Of a stretch of DNA of 64,000 nt, positions 25,488-36,312 are shown piece by piece; position 1 is the stretch's first letter, and the number at the start of each line of letters is the position of its first letter. The position numbers and the translations under genes were made by a program. A model generated the notes under the pieces. That model had not been told where the DNA came from and searched no databases. It worked only from the letters and a program-made list of their open reading frames with translations. Source of the stretch: Sympetrum striolatum (Eukaryota > Arthropoda > Insecta > Odonata > Libellulidae). The stretch is from the NCBI GenBank assembly GCA_947579665.1, contig OX388348.1, positions 6,138,001 to 6,202,000 of the forward strand. Reading direction: 5' to 3'.

Positions 25488-25900
25488 GGCAATGCGTTTT
25501 CCGGCGGGCATCCCGCCAACATCTCCAACCCGACCTCCCTCTTAATCCACGACGGTTAGAGTCACCACCGGCGGCTCGCAAGAGGGATCAAACTCCAAAC
25601 GAGTCCTCAACGGGGATCAACGGCGATTAAGTGCGAGGAGATAGTGCACCACGAGAGAAGACTTGTTTCGAATGTCCATCGGAGGGCTTCGTTCCGCGCG
25701 GGAGTGCGGACAGAGCGACGTGCTTGCCTACACTCAGGGCCCCATTCTTACGAAGCTCTCGCCCCTGCGCCTCGGTGCTGCCACCTCGCGACGCCCCCCT
25801 TCTCTCCCTCCGGCACTTGCGCCGCTCACTCGGACGCGTGTGTCGCACCCGAGCGGATCTCGACAGACTCCAGCGCGGTTGTTTACATTGCCCTTCTCCA
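25488..25900 (-). promoter_or_regulatory. CpG-rich promoter and 5' UTR region
   Basis: This is the most GC- and CpG-rich stretch in the window, directly upstream of the signal-peptide exon on the minus strand. Composition changes sharply near 25900, where AT-rich sequence resumes. Several overlapping frames on both strands are by-products of the composition. No TATA box in a convincing position and no unambiguous initiator were found, so the transcription start is not assigned. A divergent plus-strand promoter is possible but unsupported. Confidence 0.5.
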
Positions 25901-28900
25901 TCAGGGATGGTCGGAAGAAGGCATTGGGTAGATTCGAAGGTATCAGTAAACTAGCGTAGGTGATAGTGAGTATCGAAGAGTCTCAACATTATAGTGCCGA
26001 TGGGTGAGATTGGAATTTGTCGATGGGTGAATGTAGAATTAGGAAACATTTTGGGTCCATTATCAATCTCAATTTTCAACTTGTGTTTCTGTAATTGTTC
26101 CTTTTCAATTCTCAAAGTATCAGATAGTTTTTAATGTACCTAACACCTAGTTTAATTTTTTTGAGTGTTGCTCAGAGCAAAAAAAAACTTTCGTTCGCCC
26201 ACCTGCTATAAATCGCGATTCCAAGGTTAGGCGTAGTAAAGATTCGACGAGGCACATGCAGTTGGTCCCCTGGATTGAAGATGTCTAGTATGAGGACAGT
26301 GATTAGTTTCGTCTTTGGTGTGAGATCACATATTTACCATTGAAAGTGGGCCCTCCTGCTATTCTCTCCTTCTCTTCGATCTCCTTCCGAATTGGCGGTT
26401 TCTTTAGCGTCGTCTCTGTTTTCATGAGTTTCTTCCTCAACTCTCTGTTTTCCCTCCTCGGGTCACTGCACTCTCGGCTAGTCGTTGGATGATTTCTTGG
26501 GAGAATGTCACAGAGAGGGGCTAGGAAGTTTTAAGATGTGGCCGTGGAGAGAAAAGGAAAGTATTCAGCGTAAGGACCAAATCAAGAATTCATTTTCTTA
26601 GAAGTTTATTTTCAAGCGTTGGGATCGAAGAATTTTTGACGAAATAAAATCTGAAATGCTCTATTTTAGCCTAACCCTACCACAACTTAACCGATTCGCC
26701 TTAATATAGGAATATCAAATAAGAAAAATAAAAGAGAAAATAAATGTGAGGGAGGATAAGTAACATCATCTGTAACTGTATCATCATCACTGTAACTGTA
26801 TCATCATCAACTGTATGAGAAGAGCGTGAATAAAATTATGCTATGGATTGGAAGAGTGCTAAATAGTTCTAGTTTTTAGGTCTCAGTTAATAGATAAACT
26901 TAGAAAGGTGAAATGAAAGTTAGAATTAAGTGAATTACTAGGAAGTTAAGACAGACGATGAAAAGAGATAATGTGTATAGAAATAATAGTCTGGGTGCAA
27001 CAAACAACTGCAGACATTTCGAAGGATGAAAACAAATAGGGACGACTTTCTAGATAACGAATTTATAGCGACATTAGCCTAAATTGTCTCTTTGTGTTCT
27101 CCATTCGTCGAGAAGCTTGTTCTGAAACATATTTAAGTAAAGATAACTGATTGTGGGCGCGTTGAGATTTGCTTCCATCCATGTTTCCCTTTCCTTCTAT
27201 CGAATCCATCTTCAATTAAAAGAATAAAGGTAAAATGTGTTTAAAGTTGTCGGAAATAAATTAAATATAGTTCCTATGGAAACTCCTTTGGAAGTTTAAG
27301 TTACTGAGGTTTTCCATAACTTTATAATCAACATATGTACTTCAATAACTGCATAATTTTAAATTGATTCCATTTTACCTCATTCGTCTCCACGATATGA
27401 AGTCCCTGAAGAAGTTCCAAACTTTATTTCAGAAATTGAGATTATATTACAGGAAGCGAGTAAAGTTTCTTGTAAAATTTGCAGAATATGCTTCTTGATA
27501 TCTTTATTAGGAAGAAGTTTCGCAGAAGGTTCGCAACTTGTATCTTAGCTGTGGTATATCCCTTAGGTTACCGCCTCGTCTAAGCATTACTGGAAAGCAA
27601 AAAATCTCCATGAGTTTGGAAACAGTATTTTTGTGCATTATGATTGCATTAATACTAACTTTGTAATCAAAAACTTATATTTAATCAGATGCGTAATGTA
27701 TCTATTGATTCCCACCAAATCCATTCAGTCTGTACGGAAAGTTAGGACAGTATTTACGAAAAAACATTAATTTATGAATATTTTGCTTGCAATCTTCAGG
27801 AAGATGGCTACAGATAGGTGCACGAGCGACGCTTCCGCTGTTAAAAGAGTTCAACGTCAAAAGTTTTGTATTTAAATAAATTTGTGTGTTGTGTGAATCT
27901 CTTTATTCGAGGAATATTATAATTAGATAGGCTGAAATGGGCGTATATGTAGGTATTTATACATAACACTGAGAATAAGGAGAGGATTAAAAGAAAATTG
28001 CTATTCTGTTATAGAATAGGATCGATGCTGTAAAGAAGAAGGAATCCAAATATAGGACCTGATTATTTTTACATAATTATTTGGTATGGAAATCAATCTG
28101 CAGTTTTTAAACAGTTTAAAAAAAATAAAAATTTCTAACTTAAGATTATTAGATTAAAGAGGAGCATATGATATTTAAAATGCAATTGCTACTACAATAT
28201 TCAGTACAAATGGGTCATAAGACAATTAACAATAAAGATTAAACAATAATTCAAATAAGATAGCGTTTCTCAAAATTACTATACGTATAGATGCTGAAAT
28301 AAAGATCGCAAACATCCATAATTAAAGCAAGACAAAACGGCAGCGCAATTGCTTCCGTGATCTTGAAACTTATCAAGTGCCGAAGACATCGGTGACTTTG
28401 ATTAATGTGGAAGATCGCTAATCTTGGAAATATATTACTGAGTTTATTCACACGTTTTTCCTTCATTCCCTTTTATTTTCAGCACTGCGATATTTATTCA
28501 CGCGATAACGATTCCCATCCGAAGTGTATTACGCATAAAACTCCCAAATAATTGGGACTGAAAAACACAGTTGAAAATCGTCCGGCGAATGATGACTTAT
28601 GGGTAAAAAGAGCGATCTCCGTGTATCGGATAATGGGTAATCATCCGCCGTCGATGTAAAACACGGAGAGAAAAAACGGACTCGGAAACATACGTTTCTC
28701 TTCAGTTAACCCGGAGATAACGGTCTCGCGCGTCGTAATTTTTGCTCTGCGACGTAACATACGACGATTGGTTTCGTTTCGCGGGTTTTATGCGGTACAC
28801 AAATGCGTTTCCAATACGCTGATGGTTTTCTGTTTGCTGTCGCTTTCGGAGTATCATCTGGAGTCGATGGAAAAAAATTGAGACTCCTTTTTTGGCATGT

Positions 28901-29566
28901 TTACAGGGAATTGGATATGCGAAGATGTGAACATTTTTGCCGCAGTTTTTGTCGTTTGTTTCCCGTTCGCCACGTAATCATCGGGCGATAAAAGAGCAGC
29001 GAATATTATCTACGACAGATGCACCTCTTTTAACGGCAGGATGTTTCTCTCGCATATGGAGAACTTATGGGCCTTATTCCGTCCAATGCTACTCGATCAT
29101 ATCTCCGTTGGTGTGCTATTTTTAAATAAAAAGATGAAGCTCCGCTTTGAAACAACCTGATTGCCGCGATATCACTTATTCTAACCCTAGAGGTTTCTTT
29201 GGGTCGACACTTCAAGATTATTTTCAAACAATGCATTAATTTGGACTGTTCACATTAGTGAATATTCAACTCTTGGGCAATTTTATTTTTATTTTAGGTT
29301 TTAAATGTTAGTTAAAATGTTTGGGACTCGTTTTAATAATTAATTTATATTGAATATGAATACGCGGTCGACAATGGAATTCGAAATCAATAAAATATCA
29401 TTACTTTTAATTTTACCATTGATATGCTTTAAAAAAATTTCTGTGGTGATAAGGAAGTTGTTGAATATATGATTTTTGTTGCTATGCAACTAATGCCTAG
29501 AAATTTGTGGTAAATATTTAATTTTTGATTTATGTTTTTGGTGTGGAAGATTTCCCTCTTTAAATA
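25901..29566. other. Non-coding DNA upstream of the 25.4-kb gene
   Basis: Moderate GC to about 26550, then AT-rich. A GC-richer, CpG-containing patch at about 28490-29170 lacks a domain-bearing frame. It could include distal regulatory sequence of the gene that starts at 25487, but that is inference from position and composition. Confidence 0.45.
26771..26810. repeat. Short tandem repeat, 20-bp unit
   Basis: TGTAACTGTATCATCATCAC occurs twice in tandem (last base differs), followed by a partial third CTGTAT. Minor slippage repeat. Confidence 0.8.
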
Positions 29567-30267
29567 CGAGGGCGATTCGAAATGTTACCGCCGTTGATGC
29601 GTTCTTCGTTGTTTTCACGAGCGCCCTTAACATTAGTGCAATACGTAATTCTTAAAACATCAAACTGTGCTAGTGAAAGCATCGTACTGCCGCGCGTTTA
29701 CTCACCATAGCAACACAAAATAAGTGCTGAAATAAATTTCCACACCAAATGTGAGACCCAAGGTGTGATAAGATTTCTTTCAGTATATCTTCCAGCAGCG
29801 AATATCCATCGTGAATTGTGTACAGACGAAACTTTATGAGCGAAGGTGTTGTGGTACCAATGCTAAGCCATCGGTACCAATGTTTTAATGATTATAGAAG
29901 CAAAAATCCATGATTAACGCAGGAGTGGTAGGCCCTCTGTCATAAATGATTCGAATTGGATGTTTGCGATGATCCCCCGTACAGCCCGGACTTGCTCTGT
30001 TAGATGTCCTATTCGCCCTTCATTTGGCCACTCACACGAGTTTGGGCACTTTCATAACGATTTCCAAAATGCTGTGACAATATGTCTACGTACCCTGGCT
30101 GTCGATTTTTACGAAGAGGGGTTTTGAGAACGCTATGAGAAACACTTAAATGTAAATGCTGGCTGTATAAATAAGGGAATTCAGTAATAAGTGATAAATG
30201 AAATATGTTTATCTAGGTGGGTGTTTAGTATATTTCTAAACGTTGCTTAATTTCCGAACAGCCTTCG
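29567..30267 (+). mobile_element. mariner-like transposon, internally deleted and inactive
   Basis: The left end CGAGGGCGATTCGAAATGTT (29567) and the reverse complement of the right end (CGAAGGCTGTTCGGAAATTA, ending at 30267) are imperfect inverted repeats. The left flank is TA, the mariner target; the right flank is AT. Fragments of a mariner transposase appear in order on the plus strand: an N-terminal helix-turn-helix piece with IHRELC (29804-29821) and, one frame over, MSEGVV (29837); a linker with RSGRPSVIND (29921-29950); the DDPPYSPDL block of the catalytic core (29968-29997); and a C-terminal LRTLAVDFYEEGF (30085-30123) followed by a stop. The DDE/D core between linker and PPYSPDL is missing, and frameshifts and stops separate the fragments. 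It cannot encode a working transposase. Length is about 0.7 kb against about 1.3 kb for complete mariners. Confidence 0.85.
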
Positions 30268-31510
30268 ATTCTACTTCCGTGATGTTCTCCACGACTCCAT
30301 CATCTCCAGTATTTTTCAAATAATTACAAGTCATTTATTTTTCTAAATTAATAAATTTACAGATAAAATCAATACCCTATTCCACCATAAGTTCACTTCA
30401 AGCTGATCTCTTAACAAGCATTTTCTTTTCAGAGAATTATTTCTGCTACTTCTTTCGTTTTATTCCATTGTAAACACAATTTCCAGTCAATATAGATATA
30501 AATGCATAATATCCATTCAACACAAGCAAGATGTACTTTTTTAATATATTTCGGTTCTGTCATTTGTTATGAAGTCGAGTGGACAGGGCGCCAATCACAT
30601 AACGTTTTAGATATATCGACGAGTAGGTTCAATAACTAATCCTCGAACATTGCTTAGGTGCTCGGAGAAAATCCATCTACAACACAGAGTTTTCATATTT
30701 TTTAATTTTATAAAGCTTTCCTCCAAATATTATCTCAAATAAAGTCAAGGAACGAGAAATATGATAACCGTTATTGAGGTTATTTCTTGAGATGTTTCTG
30801 ATTTTGATGCAAATGCAACCGAATAAAAAAATACGCAGTATTCTAAATCCCTACACTTTATAGCAGTGTTCCTGTATTCCTCTTGCCCCACTTAAGTCTC
30901 TTCAAAATTCTAATTCTCCTCATGTAACATACTAATTATTCTAATGTTACATTTTTTTAATTTTTAATGTTAAATGAGAGTTTCCTTGCTTGCTATTTTA
31001 TTTACTTCGAATAACCCTTGCTCTTACTAGCGACGAGATTAAAATTAAAACTAGGATAGTTCAGGTGAAATAATTTTTCTAATGTCAAGATGAACTTAGA
31101 GCGGATTGCATATTGGTAAATAATTAGCAAAACCAAATTGTACGGTGATCAAGCATAAATATGCGCCAATACCCAGAATCAACCAACACTTTGAATGTTT
31201 ACAGGTACCTTGATATGTTGAACTACCAGAAAGCATATTATGGAAGATTCTTTCGTTAATAAGACCGTATAAATATATTGGATAAATGACTTAAAGACCT
31301 CCTTCCTCTCTTACCAAGGACACCAAAGGTTGGAGACAGTAAACATGTATCCACTCAAACAAGCTTTTCAATTTTTTTCGTTCTCATTTTAAAATATATA
31401 ACGTCATAAGTTTGTTTAGTTAGCTATTATTTTTGAAATATTTGTTTATACTTATGGTTTTGACGCTAAATCCAAAACTTGCCGTGGAAGTTCTGCAGTA
31501 CTTTTATCTA
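30268..31510. other. AT-rich non-coding DNA
   Basis: No recognisable gene, RNA or repeat in this stretch. Confidence 0.55.
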
Positions 31511-31753
31511 ATCAAACGCATAAATAACTCTTAGAATGTGCTCTTGAATTACTTCGATGGACGGCCTCAGATCTGTACTTTATGGAGGCTGCCATTTGGT
31601 GGTGATCTCCAGCCTCTGCTGTGTGAAGTGTGTGGCAGTGAGTGCTCACCACCGTCCATTCATTCAGTATTGGCACAAGTGCATACACTTATCTGATGAT
31701 TGTAAACATTGGAAATTATAGAACACATTCTAAGAATTATTTCTGCGTTTGAT
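31511..31753. repeat. MITE-like element with 33-bp inverted repeats
   Basis: The left arm 31511-31543 (ATCAAACGCATAAATAACTC...) and the reverse complement of 31721-31753 agree at 30 of 33 positions. The 243-bp unit has a GC-richer centre (about 31560-31650) with no open frame. No target-site duplication is obvious. It is compatible with a short non-autonomous DNA transposon of unknown family. Confidence 0.65.
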
Positions 31754-33130
31754 TGATTGAAATATTCCCGTAGAAACCAAAGATACGAAACTTATCGTCC
31801 AAACCTCGTATACGTCTGATTACTACTTCTGAATAATGAGTTAGAACTGAATGACCGATAACTTTATACGCGGCAAGTCAAGGAAAGAATTTGTGTATTG
31901 TAGAGATGTCCATCTTCATTCCTCAGAGCTCTGGTATCTCGTGGAATAACTATTCCGTGAAAAATACGTAAATAAATGATTGAGACTTTTATTGGTGGAT
32001 CGAGTTGGAAGAATTCTCATTTCAAAATAAGTTTACTGAAGGGTTAGACTACCGCTCAATTTTAATCTTTGAGCGATTCTATATTTATCACTTATATGCA
32101 TCGACAGTGCAACGTCACCGTTGCAAATATGTAACCAAAGCTGTATCAAGATACTATGCTGATGAAGTTCTCCTTCAGAAATACGAGAATTACCTGTATT
32201 ATACCTAATTGTTCGGAAAATGGTGTCGCGATCGGCATACTTCTACTGTAACTCTCGATGGTACAGAAAATATATAATTGATAGCGTATAAAACTCCCTT
32301 CGAAGAGTTAAGAGGTGCTGATGACTTGCTCTGATGCACTCTGATGAGGAAGGAAGAAAATTAAGTCTTTTGATGGCTCAACTAATCGCGAAAAAGGTTA
32401 ATCAGAGCACCTTTAGAAAGTCTTTGAAGGAAAAAAGGAAGTTTTCCGATCGCTTTAGGTCGGCGACCTAATGCGTTGAGAAAACGTCATCAGTGGCATC
32501 GCAGGGCATTATGGGTATTCCTCCTGAGTTACGTCTCTCTATTCATGGACGCCAATCTGCGATAATGCTGCCAGTTACGGGCGACACTCATAATCCTACG
32601 CTTTATACAAAAAATGAGGAAAAAATGCGCTCCCTTTCGCGCTCGTTAACCTACATCAACACGTTATTGCGGCATTAATTTCTTTTCCTCCGCCCTCTCT
32701 TTTTTCTACCTTTTGTTTATTTTTTTCATTGTCGTCAGAATCAACCGACCCGCCATCTGTAGGCCGAAAAAAAGAAGAGGGCGATGTCGGCGGGTTCCCT
32801 TATTATTATCCGCTTTCAAAAGGCGCCCTCTCTGTTTGGGGATAAAAGTGATGGCGAAATAGCAACGCGATCTGTTTGGGAAGGCACGGGAAAATGCATG
32901 TTCGTGCAAATTTCTATCGTCTAACGAATACTCTGCTAGAACGAGTTTCGTCGGATTCCCTTATCAACGTAACGGCATTTCTGTGTTACGAAGTATCGCG
33001 TGCGTAAAACTTAGGACACAAAGGAGCTAACGAATGGAAATATTAGAGTTAAACCGTATTGAAAATCAATAAGAGTTATAAATTCGACTAAACGAGGCTT
33101 TACTTGGTGGTATTCCATGACAAAAGATGC
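31754..33130. other. Non-coding DNA with GC-richer patch
   Basis: AT-rich to about 32280, then a GC-richer patch with scattered CpGs at about 32440-33000. Frames here are short, overlap on both strands and carry no domain. Confidence 0.5.
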
Positions 33131-33229
33131 AAATTGATAAGGAATAGATTTATTTATACTACTACCTCAGAAGAAATTGTTACGGACGACCCATTCTGTG
33201 GTAGTATATAATCTATTCCTTGTCAATTT
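33131..33229. repeat. Short foldback (hairpin) element
   Basis: AAATTGATAAGGAATAGATT... (33131-33170) pairs with 33196-33229, whose reverse complement is AAATTGACAAGGAATAGATT followed by ATACTACCACAG. Apart from a few substitutions and one short gap, the arms pair along their length around a 25-base loop. Probably a very short MITE or a hairpin from a larger element. Confidence 0.65.
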
Positions 33230-33269
33230 GCTTTTTTTAATAATAGACATGTTTATAAAGAAAATTACC

Positions 33270-33500
33270 ACCATCAGCAGGCACTTTGGCTGCCCCAGAG
33301 TGTCTCCAGTTCTATTCTAAGCTTCTCGTTGCCATGTCACCACCAAGAACTTGATGACGTCTTTTTTGAATGACCTTTCACCTTCTCCTTAGCCTCACCT
33401 CTTGGTTTCTGAATTGAAGACTGCTGTTCTTCTTACCTCAGCGTCTATTTTGATTATTTTTCTATTGTCTATGTCACATCTGTTCAACCATTCTATTAAT
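33270..33500 (-). mobile_element. RTE-like LINE, 3'-terminal fragment
   Basis: The plus-strand text here (AAGCTTCTCGTTGCCA near 33320, then CCTCACCTCTTGGTTTCTGA near 33393) aligns with the 3' part of the LINE at 52740-54290 (GAGCTTCTCGTTGCCA near 52817 and TCTTCACATCTCTTGGTATC near 52889), with similar spacing. It is therefore a second, older copy of the same or a related family, on the minus strand, keeping only the C-terminal coding part. The reading frame is broken. The plus-strand frame at 33402-33659 is its antisense shadow. Confidence 0.6.
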
Positions 33501-33589
33501 TTAATATGCTTACAAAAGAAACTCCATTCTGCAAACAGCCTTTTAATGCATCGATGTGATGGCACCTCAAACTCTGTTTCCCAGTTCGG

Positions 33590-33633
33590 TTACATATGCA
33601 CCCTGGCAGTTGCCTTTAGGTGTGTGGTAGGGG
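33590..33633 (-). repeat. LINE/SINE 3' tail, copy C
   Basis: On the minus strand it reads CCCCTACCACACACC, a spacer, AACTGCCAGGGTGCATATGTAA: the same block order as the tails at 19854-19902 and 54485-54537. The corresponding body should lie at higher coordinates but is not recognisable. Confidence 0.55.
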
Positions 33634-36244
33634 ATGCGTACACCATGACTCCACTCTGAAATCGATTAATATCTTGAATAGATAATGGAAAAAATGAATT
33701 CTTGAACCTTCTTTATTTGTATATATATATTTTTGATTTTTCTCACAACATCAGATGGGTTTTTGTAATAGGGATGAAACATAATGTTTGCAGTAACTTC
33801 TAATAATCTACCTTCTATTAATTTATTATGTAAATTATACCTCTCATTGAATCTGCTATTATCAAACTATATCAATTCTGCGAGGAAGTATATGAGAAAC
33901 GTTCACTGATTTTTTGTTGCGATTTTTAACTTAATGTATTTCCTATCTCTATTGTCTAATTCACGAATAACGCACTTGCATACTGGGCTCCGTACATTGC
34001 ACGTTGGAGCATAGACTCACCTTTTGTAGAGGGCTAGTGTACTACTCGTAAGCAATGGCTGACTAGAGTCTGCGGTTACCGTCGCGTATCGCTAAAAGAT
34101 TGATTTTTGAAGCAGCTAATGCTTGCAGATATTTTACTCAATTCCTCTCTCAGAAGCTGATTGGTGCATGAAGAATTGTGGATCCATTATATCTTATATT
34201 ATATTATAATGTCTATGGCATATATTCACAGAAAATATTGATTATGTTTATTATTTGAATCTTTTATCGGCAGTCGACATTACGTAGTTCATGTATTATT
34301 GCTTAGTATTGGTTAAATTCATCACAATTTCATTTTATACGTATTTATATCGAGACAGGAAATTTTTAACACACAGCATTCAGATGTGAATAAAGTTACA
34401 AATTCATTCCAATTATCTTTCATGCGAAGTCATAGCCGATTACGCAATTACCTAAGGATTGGAATTGCTGACACAGAATAGAATAATGGACTTTGCTGTG
34501 TAAATGATGCAAAAAAGATCAATTCATATTACTAATTGAAAAGCTATGCCCAAATAAAGAAAGATGTAAAAGATTTATCTGTGAACGATTTCACGCGAAA
34601 TTACATTGTGTGTTACTTTGAATGTGTATTTATATGCAGCCATTTTCATATTATCTCACTATTCATTACTTCATTATTCATACACACAGAATATGTCCTA
34701 CCTAGTGAAGTAGATTTGATTGAAAATGCATTTTAATTTTTAATCAAGGCTCTCACAGACCATTGCGATTGCAATGCAGCTATTTACTCATAATAAAATA
34801 ATATATTTCTAACTATTTATTTAATAACAGATACTTATTTATAATTTTTGTAACTGCTTTTTTATCAATTAATACTAGTCGTTAGTATTGGATAATAGTT
34901 AGTTGGCAATAGTGGCCCTTACGTCCACTAATAGCAATAAAATCATTCGTGGGTACTTGTCTCAATAAGATTCATTTTATAAAGGAATAAGGGCTACAGA
35001 CAGTCAAAGTATATTCATGTATTTCTACTGTATATATAATTATATTTAAAACCGTCTTGGGTCGAATCGCAGACCATTGGGATCAAAATGAGTTCATTAA
35101 CAGAATGAATTTAGATATTGTGTACCGTATTACGTAGGAATGATGGGAAATACTTTTTTTCGAATTTAACGTGTTACTTCGATACGCAGTATACTTTCTC
35201 TTTCTCGTAGATATTTATATTTCATAGCATCTTTTACTCGCAAGTGAAGATCGGTATAACGCAGAAATCGGGATTGATGTCCTCTTTCATTCGTTAATGT
35301 TTTCCATTTCCGTCTGTAGTGAAAGACGTGCCGGATTCGTTCTTTTGTGAAAAGGGCAATCCTCTCTTCGACTATCTTTCTTCCGCCGCCATTTTCCGCG
35401 AAAATCCTTCGATAAAAATCGAATCTGCTGAAGCGTTCACTTTTTCTACTATATTACGCTTTTTATGAAAAGTGTGTCGGAACGTATAAAATTCGCACCT
35501 CCCGTCGAGGGAATTCATAAAGTTCTTTGCGTTAGTGATTGGGTGGAGCAGTTAATCCCGGACGAGAATCGAACCTTAGATAAATCCGATGACTCTTTTC
35601 GCCGTCGCATAGCAACGGGATCGATGCGCTTGTTCCGCTCATTTTTCGCTGCGAGCGGATTTTTCCTCGCTCGTGCGCGATATTTCATGCGATTTAAATG
35701 TAACCAATAAAGTCATCAGTCGAAGTCACTTCGCGTTCCACACGGACGTTTCTTGACAGCCCTCGCACCTTTTATAACTTACGGTTATAGATCTCTATGA
35801 ATCTGTATCTCGTCGTAAATGTTTTATGGGATTTGTCCCAAGTTTGTGCAAAACGCCAATAACTCTCCGCTGTTTTCAATGAGGGGTCACGTGATTCATC
35901 GAGAGCAGCTTCTCCTCAACTGTTGTGTTTTAGGTGGTTCCCAATCCAAAGAACCCAATTTTTTTTAAATCAGGGTGGTGTAAGTATCTTGAAAAGGTAT
36001 GAAGACCGTATCCAATGTAATAACTATTTTATTCATATAAATTTCGCTACATAGAATTACAAGTTGTAATTGGCTGCATTTTTTGAAGTGAAATTTCACA
36101 CACATTTGAAACGTGTTTTAGGATCAATTAAATGATAATCCGTTAGGAATATTTAATTAAGAGGATAGTGTATTCTATCGAACGATATTTGGTAAAGTGG
36201 CATTATTTGAAGTACTTTTACAGCTAATGTCTTATAGTACAGAA
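33634..36244. other. Non-coding DNA
   Basis: AT-rich to about 35200. A GC-richer, CpG-containing patch follows at about 35230-35900 with an 81-codon plus-strand frame (35465-35710) that has no known motif. No gene is supported. Confidence 0.5.
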
Positions 36245-36312
36245 GAGCACCCACCAGGAATCGAACCCAGAATAGCTGTAACAAACATTCGCAGCGCTCT
36301 CCGAGAGCCCTT
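36245..36312 (-). repeat. tRNA-derived SINE head or tRNA pseudogene
   Basis: On the minus strand a D-arm-like hairpin GCTC-TCGG-AGAGC (about 36294-36309) is followed at tRNA-like distance by a T arm with a perfect B box, GGTTCGATTCC (36257-36267). The anticodon arm does not fold properly and the acceptor stem is not complementary, so it is not a functional tRNA. Pol III promoter elements kept on a broken tRNA fold suggest a SINE head. Confidence 0.45.

Noticed and set aside
25631..25959. Three overlapping plus-strand frames and one minus-strand frame of 73-107 codons
   Set aside because: They overlap in all frames within the CpG-rich block; stop codons are rare there because of composition. 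Arg/Pro/Ser-rich low complexity, no motif.
33402..33659. Plus-strand 85-codon hydrophobic frame
   Set aside because: Antisense shadow of the RTE-like fragment; no splice or promoter context.
36245..36312. Functional tRNA gene on the minus strand
   Set aside because: No complementary acceptor stem and no anticodon arm despite a perfect B box.
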